From Deltaproteobacteria bacterium (GTDB lineage: Bacteria > Desulfobacterota > Desulfomonilia > UBA1062), in NCBI GenBank assembly GCA_018433775.1, contig JAHDQN010000004.1, positions 62,001 through 126,000 of the forward strand: DNA of 64,000 nucleotides, in the 5' to 3' direction. A program made the position numbers and the translations under genes. The notes beneath the pieces are model-generated. The model did not search any database. It was given only the letters and a program-made list of their open reading frames with translations, and was not told where the DNA came from. Below are positions 1 through 8,587 of this stretch, one piece after another. Each line of letters opens with the position of its first letter. Positions within the stretch are counted from its first letter, which is position 1.

Positions 1-953
1 CATGTCCTCTTCCGGAAAATCATCCTCATGTTTGAAGTTTTCCCTGATATGGCCAGCTGGAGAACATCCATCACGCATGCCGCGGCCATTGCCAGGGGGT
101 TGACATGCGAGAAGAAACTGCGCGTCCAGAGGGGCCAGCGGTTGTCCTTCAGGAAGTGGTGAACGGATTGAACCCAGAATGACGGGGAGAGCATGAAGGA
201 TACATCGACGACCTCCAGTCCCACCATGGCTCCCAGGTTAGACAACGAGACCCGGTTGAATATCGTCCAGTGTCGGGGAAAGTGATACCCGCCCCAGTAG
301 CGTCCAGCAAACCACTCCGCATCCCACGAGTTTTCGTTGGGCGTCTCTACTACAAGAATACCGCCCGGCTTGAGCATGCACGCTGCGGACAGCATGGTCT
401 GCCTCGGCCTTGCCAGATGCTCCATGACCTGTTTCAGAAAAATGACGTCAAAGAAATCGTCATAGCCGGACAAATCCTCGAAACGGCCCGGCAGGACATT
501 GAACTTGGCTTCCTCGATCCGCTCAAGCACGGCAGGGTCTATATCATTCCCCCACAAGCTCCATCCAGATGGACTGGCCTGACGCAGGGAGTCAAGAAAG
601 CCTGTTCCGCCGCAACCGCCGTCCAGGATTACGGCAGACTCGGGGATAATATCCTTGAAAGATTTTGCCTTTGAGATCTCCAGCCAGTGGCGGATCCTGA
701 CGGTTAGTGTCCTGCTGTCATCGAAGTGATACGGGTTATAATCCGGGGGATAGATCCTTTCCAGTTCGGAGATCTCCGGTCTCGGATTCAGGTAGAGTAC
801 GCCGCATTCCGGACATCGCACGAAGCTGAATTCTTCCGCCACCGTATCGTATTCAAAGTCCGGTCCTGAAGCAGAAACAGCTCCGCTCCGGGCGCACTGG
901 CACACGGGGCAGTTGATCTGTTCTTTCAGGAAGTCTTCAGTTCTGGCAGACAT
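1..953 (-). CDS. Class I SAM-dependent methyltransferase with N-terminal zinc ribbon (C-terminus cut by window edge)
   Basis: Open reading frame read by hand from an ATG at 953 to the window edge, at least 317 residues, so the C-terminus is missing. The N-terminus carries two Cys pairs, CPVC (residues 15-18) and CPEC (47-50), which form a zinc ribbon typical of sugar and antibiotic C- or O-methyltransferases. The SAM-binding motif I (DGGCGGTG, about 111-118) and a downstream ETPN motif are those of the Methyltransf_23 class. It is the last visible gene of the minus-strand nonulosonic acid operon, 58 bases after the radical SAM gene. The substrate is unknown; a sugar or its lipid- or nucleotide-linked form is an inference from context. 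Confidence 0.8.
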   Translation of the reverse strand, partial: MSARTEDFLKEQINCPVCQCARSGAVSASGPDFEYDTVAEEFSFVRCPECGVLYLNPRPEISELERIYPPDYNPYHFDDSRTLTVRIRHWLEISKAKSFKDIIPESAVILDGGCGGTGFLDSLRQASPSGWSLWGNDIDPAVLERIEEAKFNVLPGRFEDLSGYDDFFDVIFLKQVMEHLARPRQTMLSAACMLKPGGILVVETPNENSWDAEWFAGRYWGGYHFPRHWTIFNRVSLSNLGAMVGLEVVDVSFMLSPSFWVQSVHHFLKDNRWPLWTRSFFSHVNPLAMAAACVMDVLQLAISGKTSNMRMIFRKRT

Positions 954-1011
954 TGTTGTCCGGGCAATCGTTGTGCAATGAAGGGAATCATCGTTGTCTT
1001 CTCATTGTTGA

Positions 1012-2097
1012 TCAGGATTCCATTTCTTTCCTCATCCAGGGAATGTCCCTGTACGACATGGGAAGGGGACCCTGCCAGTCATTGTAGCAGGGCGTCTTCT
1101 TGATAAAATCATATTCCTCTGCCGCCAGACAGCGTCGGTTGTAGTCCGCGAACTCTCGGACCTTCATCGCCCTTTTACGGATCAATGATACCGGTTCCTC
1201 GATAAGATTCCCCAGGGACACCTGGATAAACGGGCAGGTCATGAAATCTCCGTATGCAGTCAGGTAGCCCTTTTCCTTTACCGCCCCGCATCCCACTCTG
1301 TGCCAGTTGCTCTTGAGATCAATCCTGCAGTGGGGGTTCTTTTCCATAATCTCCCGCCAGAGCCGCTGGTCCTGCTCTGTCAGCATGAAATCCTGGCAGT
1401 TCTTCCAGTTTCCTATGGGGACAGCTAAATTGAAGTAGCACCAGACTTTCTTCCTTGCAGTGAGATCTATGATCCGTCTGAACCCCTCGCTACGAATATT
1501 GTCGTGGGATACGCAGGTTGAGATAGAGACATTCAGACCTATCTCACGGGCAGTGTCTATGGCGTCAAGCCCTTTTTCAAATGCGCCCTTCATGTTTCGG
1601 AATCGGTCATTTTCTTCGGGGATCCCAGAATCTATGCTCACGTTAAAAATGTCAACCCCCGCCTTTTTCAGAGATACCAATCGCTCCTTCGTCGCCAGCA
1701 GGCCGTTGCTCTGCACACTGATTATGGACCTGGCAGGGTTTGTGGCCCTGACAAAATCCTCAAGGTCAGTGCGCAGCAGAGGTTCTCCCCCGGTGAAATG
1801 ATACAGCAGGCAGCCTTCGCGATAGAGGTCATGTGCTATGCGGGTGAAATCGGCAAGGGATATAGGTTTCCTGCCTTTGTTTTTCATGTTCGCGGCCGAG
1901 CAATGTGTACAGTTCATGTTGCACCTGTAATCCAAGGCGACGTCCATGAACCTGAGCCTCCGCATACCCAGAAAGCGGTTGCACGCATATCCGGACACCA
2001 GACGGAAGAAAACGAGTGGTTTCCGTGTAAATATGCATGATAGGAATTTTATATTCCGAAGCTTAAGAAAAAAATCTGTGTTCAAATTGCTACCCAT
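1012..2097 (-). CDS. Radical SAM protein with SPASM-like C-terminal cysteines
   Basis: 361 residues. The radical SAM 4Fe-4S motif CNMNCTHC (Cys 59, 63, 66; C-x3-C-x2-C) is followed by the TGGEP motif at about 102-106, which binds the SAM amino group. The C-terminal third has several further cysteines (GCGAVKEKG, MTCPF, RRCLA, TPCYN), arranged as in SPASM/twitch proteins that hold auxiliary clusters. About 45 residues precede the barrel. It sits between two zinc-ribbon methyltransferases at the end of the neu-like operon, 18 bases downstream of the previous stop. Members of this family act as dehydrogenases, epimerases or peptide-modifying enzymes; the reaction here cannot be read from sequence. 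A sugar-modifying role is inferred only from neighbours. Confidence 0.85.
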   Translation of the reverse strand: MGSNLNTDFFLKLRNIKFLSCIFTRKPLVFFRLVSGYACNRFLGMRRLRFMDVALDYRCNMNCTHCSAANMKNKGRKPISLADFTRIAHDLYREGCLLYHFTGGEPLLRTDLEDFVRATNPARSIISVQSNGLLATKERLVSLKKAGVDIFNVSIDSGIPEENDRFRNMKGAFEKGLDAIDTAREIGLNVSISTCVSHDNIRSEGFRRIIDLTARKKVWCYFNLAVPIGNWKNCQDFMLTEQDQRLWREIMEKNPHCRIDLKSNWHRVGCGAVKEKGYLTAYGDFMTCPFIQVSLGNLIEEPVSLIRKRAMKVREFADYNRRCLAAEEYDFIKKTPCYNDWQGPLPMSYRDIPWMRKEMES

Positions 2098-2115
2098 AAT
2101 TTCGATCCGCTTGTC

Positions 2116-3009
2116 TCACTTGCCCTTCTCTGCGATGGCATAGAGATAATCGCATCTGAGAGTTCTCTCAAGCTCACTCTTCCAGACTGCATCCATTGTT
2201 CTGCTTATGCTGTCGAAATGACTGTCGCCAGCAGGCCTCTTGTCGCGAACCCATGTGATGAAGTTTCCAAAACCGAAACGATGGAAAGGAAGTATCCTGA
2301 GTTCCTGAAACCCTGCAGTACGGAGAAGATTTTCAAGTGCCTGAGCATTAAAATACCACAAATGAGCTTTACGATAGAAAAATGGGGCGTAGGCCTCCGG
2401 GATGAAATCCAGGAGGATGTCTTCCGCATTCGGTGTACTGACGACGACCTTCCCCCCTGGCTTTACAAGGGCGTATATCTCTCTGAGGAATTCCAGTGGA
2501 TACTGAATGTGCTCTATGACACTGAAGCTCACGGCAATATCAACCATGTTCTGGTGTTCGCGGAGGGCATCTGATGTATAAGGGTATGCGGTATATCCCC
2601 TCTCAACAAGAGATTTTCTGTAATGCAGTGCCGGCTCCACGCCGATGGCTGTTTTGCACGTTCCCCTAATATAATCGAGAAAAGATCCCGCACCGCACCC
2701 AATGTCTGCAACGACTCTGTCTCTGAACATTGAGGTCCCGACAACAGCAAAGTGCTTCATCTGTTCTCCGTCATGCTGCCTGAAATAGTTAGTGGCATCG
2801 GAGCCTTCATCTACCTCCCGCCTGTACTCTTCACTCTCGTAAAAAGTGGCATGATCACCGATTATGCTCGGCAATGATTGCGCCATACAGTTACAGCACC
2901 GCGACACCTTCAGAGGTTTTTCCGAAAAATTGCCAAATTTACCGATACGGATATGCCCCTCATATACTGTTTCGAAGACATCAGAACCACATATTGTGCA
3001 TTTTGCCAT
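2116..3009 (-). CDS. Class I SAM-dependent methyltransferase with zinc-ribbon N-terminus
   Basis: 297 residues. An N-terminal CTIC pair (Cys 4 and 7) and a second cluster RCCNC (38-41) make a zinc ribbon, as in the partial methyltransferase at the left edge, to which it is similar in layout but clearly not identical. SAM motif I reads ADIGCGAGSF (about 100-110), followed by SVIEHI and STPNAED blocks typical of Methyltransf_23. The gene starts 30 bases after the neuC-like gene and is 18 bases before the radical SAM gene, so all three are probably co-transcribed. A sugar methyltransferase of the surface glycan is the likeliest role, from context only. Confidence 0.82.
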   Translation of the reverse strand: MAKCTICGSDVFETVYEGHIRIGKFGNFSEKPLKVSRCCNCMAQSLPSIIGDHATFYESEEYRREVDEGSDATNYFRQHDGEQMKHFAVVGTSMFRDRVVADIGCGAGSFLDYIRGTCKTAIGVEPALHYRKSLVERGYTAYPYTSDALREHQNMVDIAVSFSVIEHIQYPLEFLREIYALVKPGGKVVVSTPNAEDILLDFIPEAYAPFFYRKAHLWYFNAQALENLLRTAGFQELRILPFHRFGFGNFITWVRDKRPAGDSHFDSISRTMDAVWKSELERTLRCDYLYAIAEKGK

Positions 3010-3039
3010 GGATTCACCCCACGTAAACAGGTATGGGTC

Positions 3040-4311
3040 TCAATATACAATCTCGTCTTTTCTGACTGCGTCGCTCACCGGTCTGCTGTCTCTTGGTGCC
3101 CAGGGCTGCGGATCTTTGGAAAGACCATTCGGGATCCCCGGATACGATAGACGCTTCTGGCTGTATGGTATCAATTTGAGTATCATATCAACAACACGAC
3201 GCGAAACGCCCGGGCTGCCGTATAGATCACTCATCCCATACCTTCCGTTGTTCAACTGCCTTCTTACTGCGTGGATAATCTCGTTCTGGTCCGGTTCGAC
3301 ACGTTGCACTGCTCTGCACCATTCCCTGCCGTCCTGCCTGTTTCCGACAAGTACAACAGGGGTCCCGAGGTATGACGCGTCCCGCACGAAACTTGAAGAA
3401 TTACCGATGGCGCAGGCTGTCCTCCGCAGTATCGGAATATAGAGCTCAGGCTCAAAATTTTTATAAGCATGAAGGGAAAAATCATGATTGAATTCTCGGA
3501 AACGCCTTATCGCTTGGGAGACACCGTCTGATCCCGCGTCTATGTTCGGCCAAAGAAGGATGACCTGCTCCCCGAGCGTCTTAATCGCTTCGAGAAGCTG
3601 TTGCATTTGGTACTCTGCACTCACATACTCCGTCGTGACGGGATGGAATATTACCAGCAGGTATGGTTTTTTAAAATCGATCTGCTTGCCCACGCCTAGC
3701 CGCTTGAGTTCCTCCATGGGCAGATTAACGGCCGCCTCAGCCACTACATCAGCACTTGGACACCCCAGCGGGAACACGGTCTCTGGGGCTTCACCCATGG
3801 CAACGATATATTCACCTGACCTTTTTGTAGCAGGGAAATGGTAATGCGCTAGTTTCGTGATTGCATGCCGTGCTGATTCGTCGATGGAGCCGGTGACTTC
3901 CCCTCCCTGAAGATGGATGATGCAGATGTTCTGGTAGGCCGCTGATATGGCTGCACTCAGGGCCTCGTACCGGTCGCCGATGAGGACAACGAAATCCGGC
4001 TTGAGTGATTGAAACGCGCTGGCAAACTCAATAATTCCCAAACCGATGGATTTCGCCATACTGCTGGGGACAGATCCTTCGAGTTCCATGTATACTTCCT
4101 TAGATATTTCAAATCCATCCTGAGCAACTATATCCCTGGCCTTGCCGAATCTATCGAGTAACATTGTTCCTGCACAGATGACCTGCAGGTCGATTTCTTC
4201 CCTCCTTTGCATTTCAAGCATAACGGGCCGTAGCCGTCCGTAGTTCGCCCGATCAACCAGTACAACAGCTATCTTCATACGGCTTTTAATTTTCTTCCCT
4301 CTAAGTTTCAT
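3040..4311 (-). CDS. neuC: NeuC-type UDP-N-acetylglucosamine 2-epimerase (hydrolysing)
   Basis: 423 residues. The start region KIAVVLVDRANYGRLRPV and the later HLQGGEVTGSIDESARHA block are those of the hydrolysing NeuC/LegG branch, which converts a UDP- (or GDP-) N-acetyl hexosamine into free ManNAc or a 2,4-diacetamido analogue plus nucleotide. IGNSSSFVRDASYLGTPVV is the C-terminal nucleotide-binding part. The ATG overlaps the neuA-like stop as ATGA, with an AAGGG Shine-Dalgarno sequence just upstream, which favours this start; an internal ATG at 4278 would give 412 residues and matches the usual family start. With NeuB and NeuA homologues in the same operon it should provide the hexosamine precursor of a nonulosonic acid. 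Whether the substrate is GlcNAc or a bacillosamine derivative is open. Confidence 0.88.
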   Translation of the reverse strand: MKLRGKKIKSRMKIAVVLVDRANYGRLRPVMLEMQRREEIDLQVICAGTMLLDRFGKARDIVAQDGFEISKEVYMELEGSVPSSMAKSIGLGIIEFASAFQSLKPDFVVLIGDRYEALSAAISAAYQNICIIHLQGGEVTGSIDESARHAITKLAHYHFPATKRSGEYIVAMGEAPETVFPLGCPSADVVAEAAVNLPMEELKRLGVGKQIDFKKPYLLVIFHPVTTEYVSAEYQMQQLLEAIKTLGEQVILLWPNIDAGSDGVSQAIRRFREFNHDFSLHAYKNFEPELYIPILRRTACAIGNSSSFVRDASYLGTPVVLVGNRQDGREWCRAVQRVEPDQNEIIHAVRRQLNNGRYGMSDLYGSPGVSRRVVDMILKLIPYSQKRLSYPGIPNGLSKDPQPWAPRDSRPVSDAVRKDEIVY

Positions 4312-5015
4312 CTATTCCCTTTCGATAAAAAGATCTCAGCAAGATCGAACTCTATGGGATCATCAATGTTGACAACATCCCTCTCTATAACCAGTGGAAC
4401 AGTATTCTCAGTGAAGATAGCCTTCCTACACAGCAGGCACTCCCGCGTGACTGCGTAACAGACACCATTTCTCCAGTAAAGGGTCTCTAGGGCCTGTCGA
4501 CTCACAATATATGCGCCACGCTCTTCGTAGAACCTGAGTCTCCCGTCTGCAACCTTTAGGACTTTGGCGGGATGAGCCTTGGTAGGGAGAGCACTCACAG
4601 TCACAACAGAGTCGGTTCGGGACATGACGAGGCATCTCGTAGCATTCTCAATATCAGCTGCTGTACGGAGTGGGCTCGTGGGCTCTATGATCAGAATTAC
4701 ATCGAAGATCCCCCCCTTACGCCTCTCCATCTCAAGCAGAGCGTGAGATACGGTCTCGACAGCGCCTGCCTTGTCTGAACTTAGCTCTGGAGGCCGGAGA
4801 AAGGGTGCAAGCAGGCCGAATCTCTCCCCCTCTGCGGCATATTCCGGTGAGTCTGTCGAGATAACTTTTGCATCGAGCCATGGAAGTTCTGAGAGGCAAA
4901 TGCCAGCTCGCCCGATAAGGGATATTCCCCCGACACTGCGCATGTTCTTATGAGGGACGCCCTTGCTTCCGCTCCTGGCGGGAACAACGGCGAGAATCGT
5001 CTTTCCTTCCATCAT
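4308..5015 (-). CDS. neuA: CMP-nonulosonic acid synthetase (NeuA-like cytidylyltransferase)
   Basis: 235 residues, the usual length for a single-domain CMP-sialic or CMP-legionaminic acid synthetase. The nucleotide-binding motif PARSGSKGVPHKN lies at residues 12-24, followed by a STDSPEYA block that contacts CTP and an IIEPTSPLRTAADI block that contacts the sugar. It transfers CMP from CTP to the anomeric OH of a nonulosonic acid in the cytoplasm. The stop overlaps the neuC-like start by four bases, so translation is likely coupled, and 28 bases separate it from the upstream Gfo/Idh gene. The exact sugar (Neu5Ac, legionaminic or other) is not decided by sequence. Confidence 0.88.
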   Translation of the reverse strand: MMEGKTILAVVPARSGSKGVPHKNMRSVGGISLIGRAGICLSELPWLDAKVISTDSPEYAAEGERFGLLAPFLRPPELSSDKAGAVETVSHALLEMERRKGGIFDVILIIEPTSPLRTAADIENATRCLVMSRTDSVVTVSALPTKAHPAKVLKVADGRLRFYEERGAYIVSRQALETLYWRNGVCYAVTRECLLCRKAIFTENTVPLVIERDVVNIDDPIEFDLAEIFLSKGNR

Positions 5016-5043
5016 GATATGATGTCACCTCCCGAAGCTTCCT

Positions 5044-6060
5044 TCAGGCCCCAACCGTTACAATCTTGCCCTTGGAAGCGCTCTCGCGACAGGCCTCGAT
5101 GACCCGCAGGACATTTATCCCGTCTCGGAGTGTACACCGGGGAGCGGTCCTACCTTCGAGCAGGCCAATGAACTCCTTGGCAGTCTCTATAAACATTTCA
5201 TTTCTTTCAAATGTGAACTCATCATCAGTCCAGACCTGTCCCATATCCCTTCCCAGACGGATCCTGTTCGGTTCGAAGCTCCAGCCCAGGGTGCCAGTTT
5301 CTCCAGTAACTGAGATGAATTTCTCATGTGGTCTCCCGAACAGATCAAGGTGTAGTGTGACCCTTGGTCCATTTCGATAGGAAGCTATGATATCTACGTT
5401 GTCATCGGTATCTATATCGAGCCCCCCGATATTTTCGATAACCGCAAACACCTCGTTAGGAATTCCGAAGAAGGAGATCATGAGATCAATGAAGTGACTC
5501 TCGTCTAGGAGGGCTCCACCTCCAAGCTCACGGCTTGCCATGAAAAAGTCCTTGTAATGCTCCCAGGGATGCCAGTCGGCAAGGTGGGCGCTCATTACAA
5601 ATTTGGCGTGAAGAGGTAGTCCTATCACGCCCGAGTTGATCCTGGACCGTACATCATTCAGAGGTGGCCACCACCTATAGGAATAACCCAACAGTAGTTT
5701 TGTTCCAGGATATTCTGTAAGAGCGTCATTCAACTCCAGGGCCTCACGGAGAGTTTTCGCTACTGGCTTTTCCAGTAGAATCGGAATCCCTTCCCGGGCC
5801 AACTCAATGCATTGGGATACATGGAACTTCGGAGGCGATGCCACAACAGCGCCAGAGAAACCTCCCCCCTTCCAAATCGCTTCACCTAGGTCCTGAAATG
5901 ATCCTTCGAGGGTTACCTCGCCTGCTGCCTCCTCTAGGCGGTCCTTGCGAGGATCGATTGCGGAAACACGGCATCCGAGATCCGAGAAATTCCGTAGGTG
6001 TCTCTTCCCCACTGATCCGGAACCAATAACTAGAATATGATGTATGGTCACGTCACTCAC
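5044..6060 (-). CDS. Gfo/Idh/MocA family oxidoreductase
   Basis: 338 residues. The N-terminal Rossmann fold has VIGSGSVGKRH (11-21) for NAD(P), and EKPVAK (97-102) is the family signature containing the catalytic-site Lys. The C-terminal alpha/beta domain has GGALLDESHFIDL with the conserved Asp and His. Family members oxidise or reduce a ring hydroxyl of (nucleotide) sugars or inositols. It overlaps the TPP enzyme stop/start by four bases and sits directly before neuA. In Campylobacter legionaminic acid clusters a similar oxidoreductase (PtmA region) is found, but the present arrangement differs. A role in shaping the hexosamine precursor or the nonulosonic acid is inferred. Confidence 0.85.
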   Translation of the reverse strand: MSDVTIHHILVIGSGSVGKRHLRNFSDLGCRVSAIDPRKDRLEEAAGEVTLEGSFQDLGEAIWKGGGFSGAVVASPPKFHVSQCIELAREGIPILLEKPVAKTLREALELNDALTEYPGTKLLLGYSYRWWPPLNDVRSRINSGVIGLPLHAKFVMSAHLADWHPWEHYKDFFMASRELGGGALLDESHFIDLMISFFGIPNEVFAVIENIGGLDIDTDDNVDIIASYRNGPRVTLHLDLFGRPHEKFISVTGETGTLGWSFEPNRIRLGRDMGQVWTDDEFTFERNEMFIETAKEFIGLLEGRTAPRCTLRDGINVLRVIEACRESASKGKIVTVGA

Positions 6061-7634
6061 CTTATTTTTATTGTAGAGTGTATATAAGCCTCAGGATCGA
6101 AAAACATCTCAATAAACAGAGGGCCAGAAGAATTACTCCATTCCTTGATCGCATTTTCCAGTTCCAATATATGCGAAACCTCAATCGCCGGACAACCCAT
6201 TCCCTCGACAGCACGTCTCCAACTCGGCATCCCTATCGTAAAGGGGCTGCAGTTTATCCCCCCTGTTCGTATGGACTGGGCGACAGTGCCATAGGCCCCA
6301 TCTGACATGAGAACAAACAAGACGGTCATTTTTTCCTCAACCGCTAGCCGTATTTCTGGAAGGTAGGGGCGAATTCCTCCGTCCCCGGCCACACATATGA
6401 CCGGGTTAGCGTTCCCTGCTGCAGCGATCCCGATGGCTGTGGGAATAGAGGTGCCCATGAAGCGCCCGTTGCTGCTGCCGCAGAAACCCTTTGGGGTTCT
6501 GGCTCTCCACACGGTCTCTCCGATGGTGCAGAATAGGCCTGTATCAAGCACCAGAGTCGCCTTGGTACCCAAGGCTTCCTCAAGACATCGAAACACATTG
6601 GCAGGCATGAAAGCTTCACCCAAAAGTTCGTTCTCGATTCCCGCCCTCCTTTCCCTCAACAGATCTTCCCCCCACTGTTTCCGAGAAAGCTCAGCATTGA
6701 TTATCTCTGCCACATCTCCAGGATTACATACCCGATATACACCCATGGGATCAAAACCGTCATGAATGTTCCCAACAGCCTCAAGGGCATCAACTATCAC
6801 CAGCGGTGCATCCAGGCATCGCGGCAGCACGACCTCTGTGTTCCTAAGCCCGAAGGCCACAATCAGGTCGGCCTTTGAAAGGATCCACTGCTCCGGGCTG
6901 AGTTCTTTGACCTCTCCAGTAAAAATACCGCCTGCATAAACACCAGTCTCATCGATGCAGCCCTTGGCGGCTGCCGTAGTGAGGACAGGCACACCAATAT
7001 CCCATATTACATTCCGCATTAGCCTCGCTACCATCGACCCCAAAATAACGGCCGGATTGTTCGATTTTCTCACCAGCTTGATGATTTCATCTATCCTTGG
7101 GGATGCATCGTCTGGGATCTTTACCCGCAGAATCTTCTCCCTCTGAGGAGCAGGCTCTGAACAGAGGTCAACATGGACGGGTCCGGGTATTTCCTGCTCG
7201 GCGTTAAAGAGAAGTTCTTCAAGCGTAGACGGGTTCCCATCAAACTGGTAAAAATCCTTGAGCACGGTGTTTACAACGGCCTTGTGGTCTAGACGCTTGT
7301 GTTTTTTCCATTGGGGGACCTTGTGCCCGTAAGCCTCGCTTATAGTCATGCAGGGCCTGTTTTCGTATGTGTTTGAAAGTATACCCGGGAAAAAATTCGC
7401 GAACCCTGGCCCCTTGATGCCTATCGCAACCGCTCGCACCTTACCTTCGCGGCAACATGCTCCTGCCATCATTGCAGCAGCCCCCTCATGGGCAACTGGG
7501 TGGTACACGACGCCCCTATCCTGAAGCTGACCAATAAGGCTTAGACTGGATCCGCTTCCGGTCACGCCAAAGGCATGATCAATACCCCTCATAGTCAAGG
7601 CCTTCGCTATTATCCCCACCAGTTCCTTGCTCAT
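6057..7634 (-). CDS. Thiamine pyrophosphate-dependent enzyme, acetolactate synthase/decarboxylase-like
   Basis: 525 residues with the three-domain layout of the TPP decarboxylase superfamily. The N-terminal pyrimidine-binding domain has the catalytic Glu in VAHEGAAAMMAGA (Glu50). The C-terminal pyrophosphate domain has VAGDGGI at about residue 415. Some 28 residues later, where the family normally has Asn as a magnesium ligand (NN or ND before xxYG), this protein reads LMSDGAYGT, with Ser in place of Asn. The gene overlaps both neighbours by four bases and lies within the neu-like operon. Possible activities are decarboxylation or carboligation of a 2-oxo acid; the product might feed the adjacent hydroxyacid dehydrogenase. 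The substrate is unknown. It could also be a TPP-fold protein with reduced activity. Confidence 0.82.
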   Translation of the reverse strand: MSKELVGIIAKALTMRGIDHAFGVTGSGSSLSLIGQLQDRGVVYHPVAHEGAAAMMAGACCREGKVRAVAIGIKGPGFANFFPGILSNTYENRPCMTISEAYGHKVPQWKKHKRLDHKAVVNTVLKDFYQFDGNPSTLEELLFNAEQEIPGPVHVDLCSEPAPQREKILRVKIPDDASPRIDEIIKLVRKSNNPAVILGSMVARLMRNVIWDIGVPVLTTAAAKGCIDETGVYAGGIFTGEVKELSPEQWILSKADLIVAFGLRNTEVVLPRCLDAPLVIVDALEAVGNIHDGFDPMGVYRVCNPGDVAEIINAELSRKQWGEDLLRERRAGIENELLGEAFMPANVFRCLEEALGTKATLVLDTGLFCTIGETVWRARTPKGFCGSSNGRFMGTSIPTAIGIAAAGNANPVICVAGDGGIRPYLPEIRLAVEEKMTVLFVLMSDGAYGTVAQSIRTGGINCSPFTIGMPSWRRAVEGMGCPAIEVSHILELENAIKEWSNSSGPLFIEMFFDPEAYIHSTIKIR

Positions 7635-8587
7635 CCCTTCACTCCAAAATACTCCAGGATGCGAAGGCAGGAAAATTCCACGACCTTGTCCACCGCCTCA
7701 GGACTGAAACCTCCGATATGTGGTGTGATGCATACTGCATCACTGGATTGTGCATATTTCCAGAGGGGGTTCAAGTGTATGTCCGGCTCACCAGAAAGAA
7801 CATCGACCCCTACAGAGGCAAGCCTACCCTCCTGCAGTGCCCTGACAAGAGCGTGCTCGTCAACCAGCTCTCCACGTGATGTGTTGATGAACACACTCCC
7901 CTGCTTTATCGCCTGTATCTTATCCGCTGTTAACATCATGCGTGTCTCATCTGTTAAATTCACATGTACAGAAACGAAATCAGAGGTTGTGAGCAGATCG
8001 TCGAGCCCTACATTCTTAACACCGGAAGGAAACTTTGATACATATGGATCGTATCCCTGAACATCCATGCCGAACGCCAAGGCATAGCGAGCCATCCAGG
8101 TGCCTATTCTACCCACCCCGATTATGCCCAGCATTTTTCCCTTAAGCATGAGCCCTGGAAATTCTGTCCGTTCCCAGTTCCCTTTCTCGACATGCTGGAC
8201 AGCCCCCCTCAGACGTCGGGCACAGGACATGAGGAGAAGCCAGGAGTGCTCCGCAGCAGGCGTGAGATCACGAAGTATTTCATTCTGTCCCTTGAGGGTT
8301 AGGAGAGGAATATTCCTTTTTTTAAGAGCATCCGAATCGATGTGGTTGGCCCCTGTCGTAGCTGTTACTATTAGCCTGAGCTTGGATGATCCCTGAATTA
8401 CCTCAGCAGGAATCTGAACCTTCATGGATGCATCCAGGAAAACCGTGCAGTTCTTGAACAAAGCCAGCAAAGGTTCAGGCTCAGCCGCAGCTGTATAAAC
8501 TTTGAAATTAGAGCCGAGTATTGCATCGACTATATGGGTACTCCTCTCGGGCCCAGAGTAAAGAACCGTTTCCATTGTCTCCTCCAT
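7631..8587 (-). CDS. D-isomer-specific 2-hydroxyacid dehydrogenase
   Basis: 318 residues, typical for the SerA/formate-dehydrogenase-like family. The NAD motif GIIGVGRIGTWMA is at about 153-165, NTSRGELVDE supplies the catalytic Arg, SVGVDVLSGEPD the Glu, and ITPHIGGFSPEA the catalytic His near the C-terminus. It reduces a 2-oxo acid to the D-2-hydroxy acid (or the reverse) with NADH. It starts directly after the neuB-like stop (no gap) and overlaps the TPP gene by four bases. In this operon its substrate might be a product of the TPP enzyme or an oxidised sugar acid; neither can be read from sequence. Confidence 0.87.
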   Translation of the reverse strand: MEETMETVLYSGPERSTHIVDAILGSNFKVYTAAAEPEPLLALFKNCTVFLDASMKVQIPAEVIQGSSKLRLIVTATTGANHIDSDALKKRNIPLLTLKGQNEILRDLTPAAEHSWLLLMSCARRLRGAVQHVEKGNWERTEFPGLMLKGKMLGIIGVGRIGTWMARYALAFGMDVQGYDPYVSKFPSGVKNVGLDDLLTTSDFVSVHVNLTDETRMMLTADKIQAIKQGSVFINTSRGELVDEHALVRALQEGRLASVGVDVLSGEPDIHLNPLWKYAQSSDAVCITPHIGGFSPEAVDKVVEFSCLRILEYFGVKG

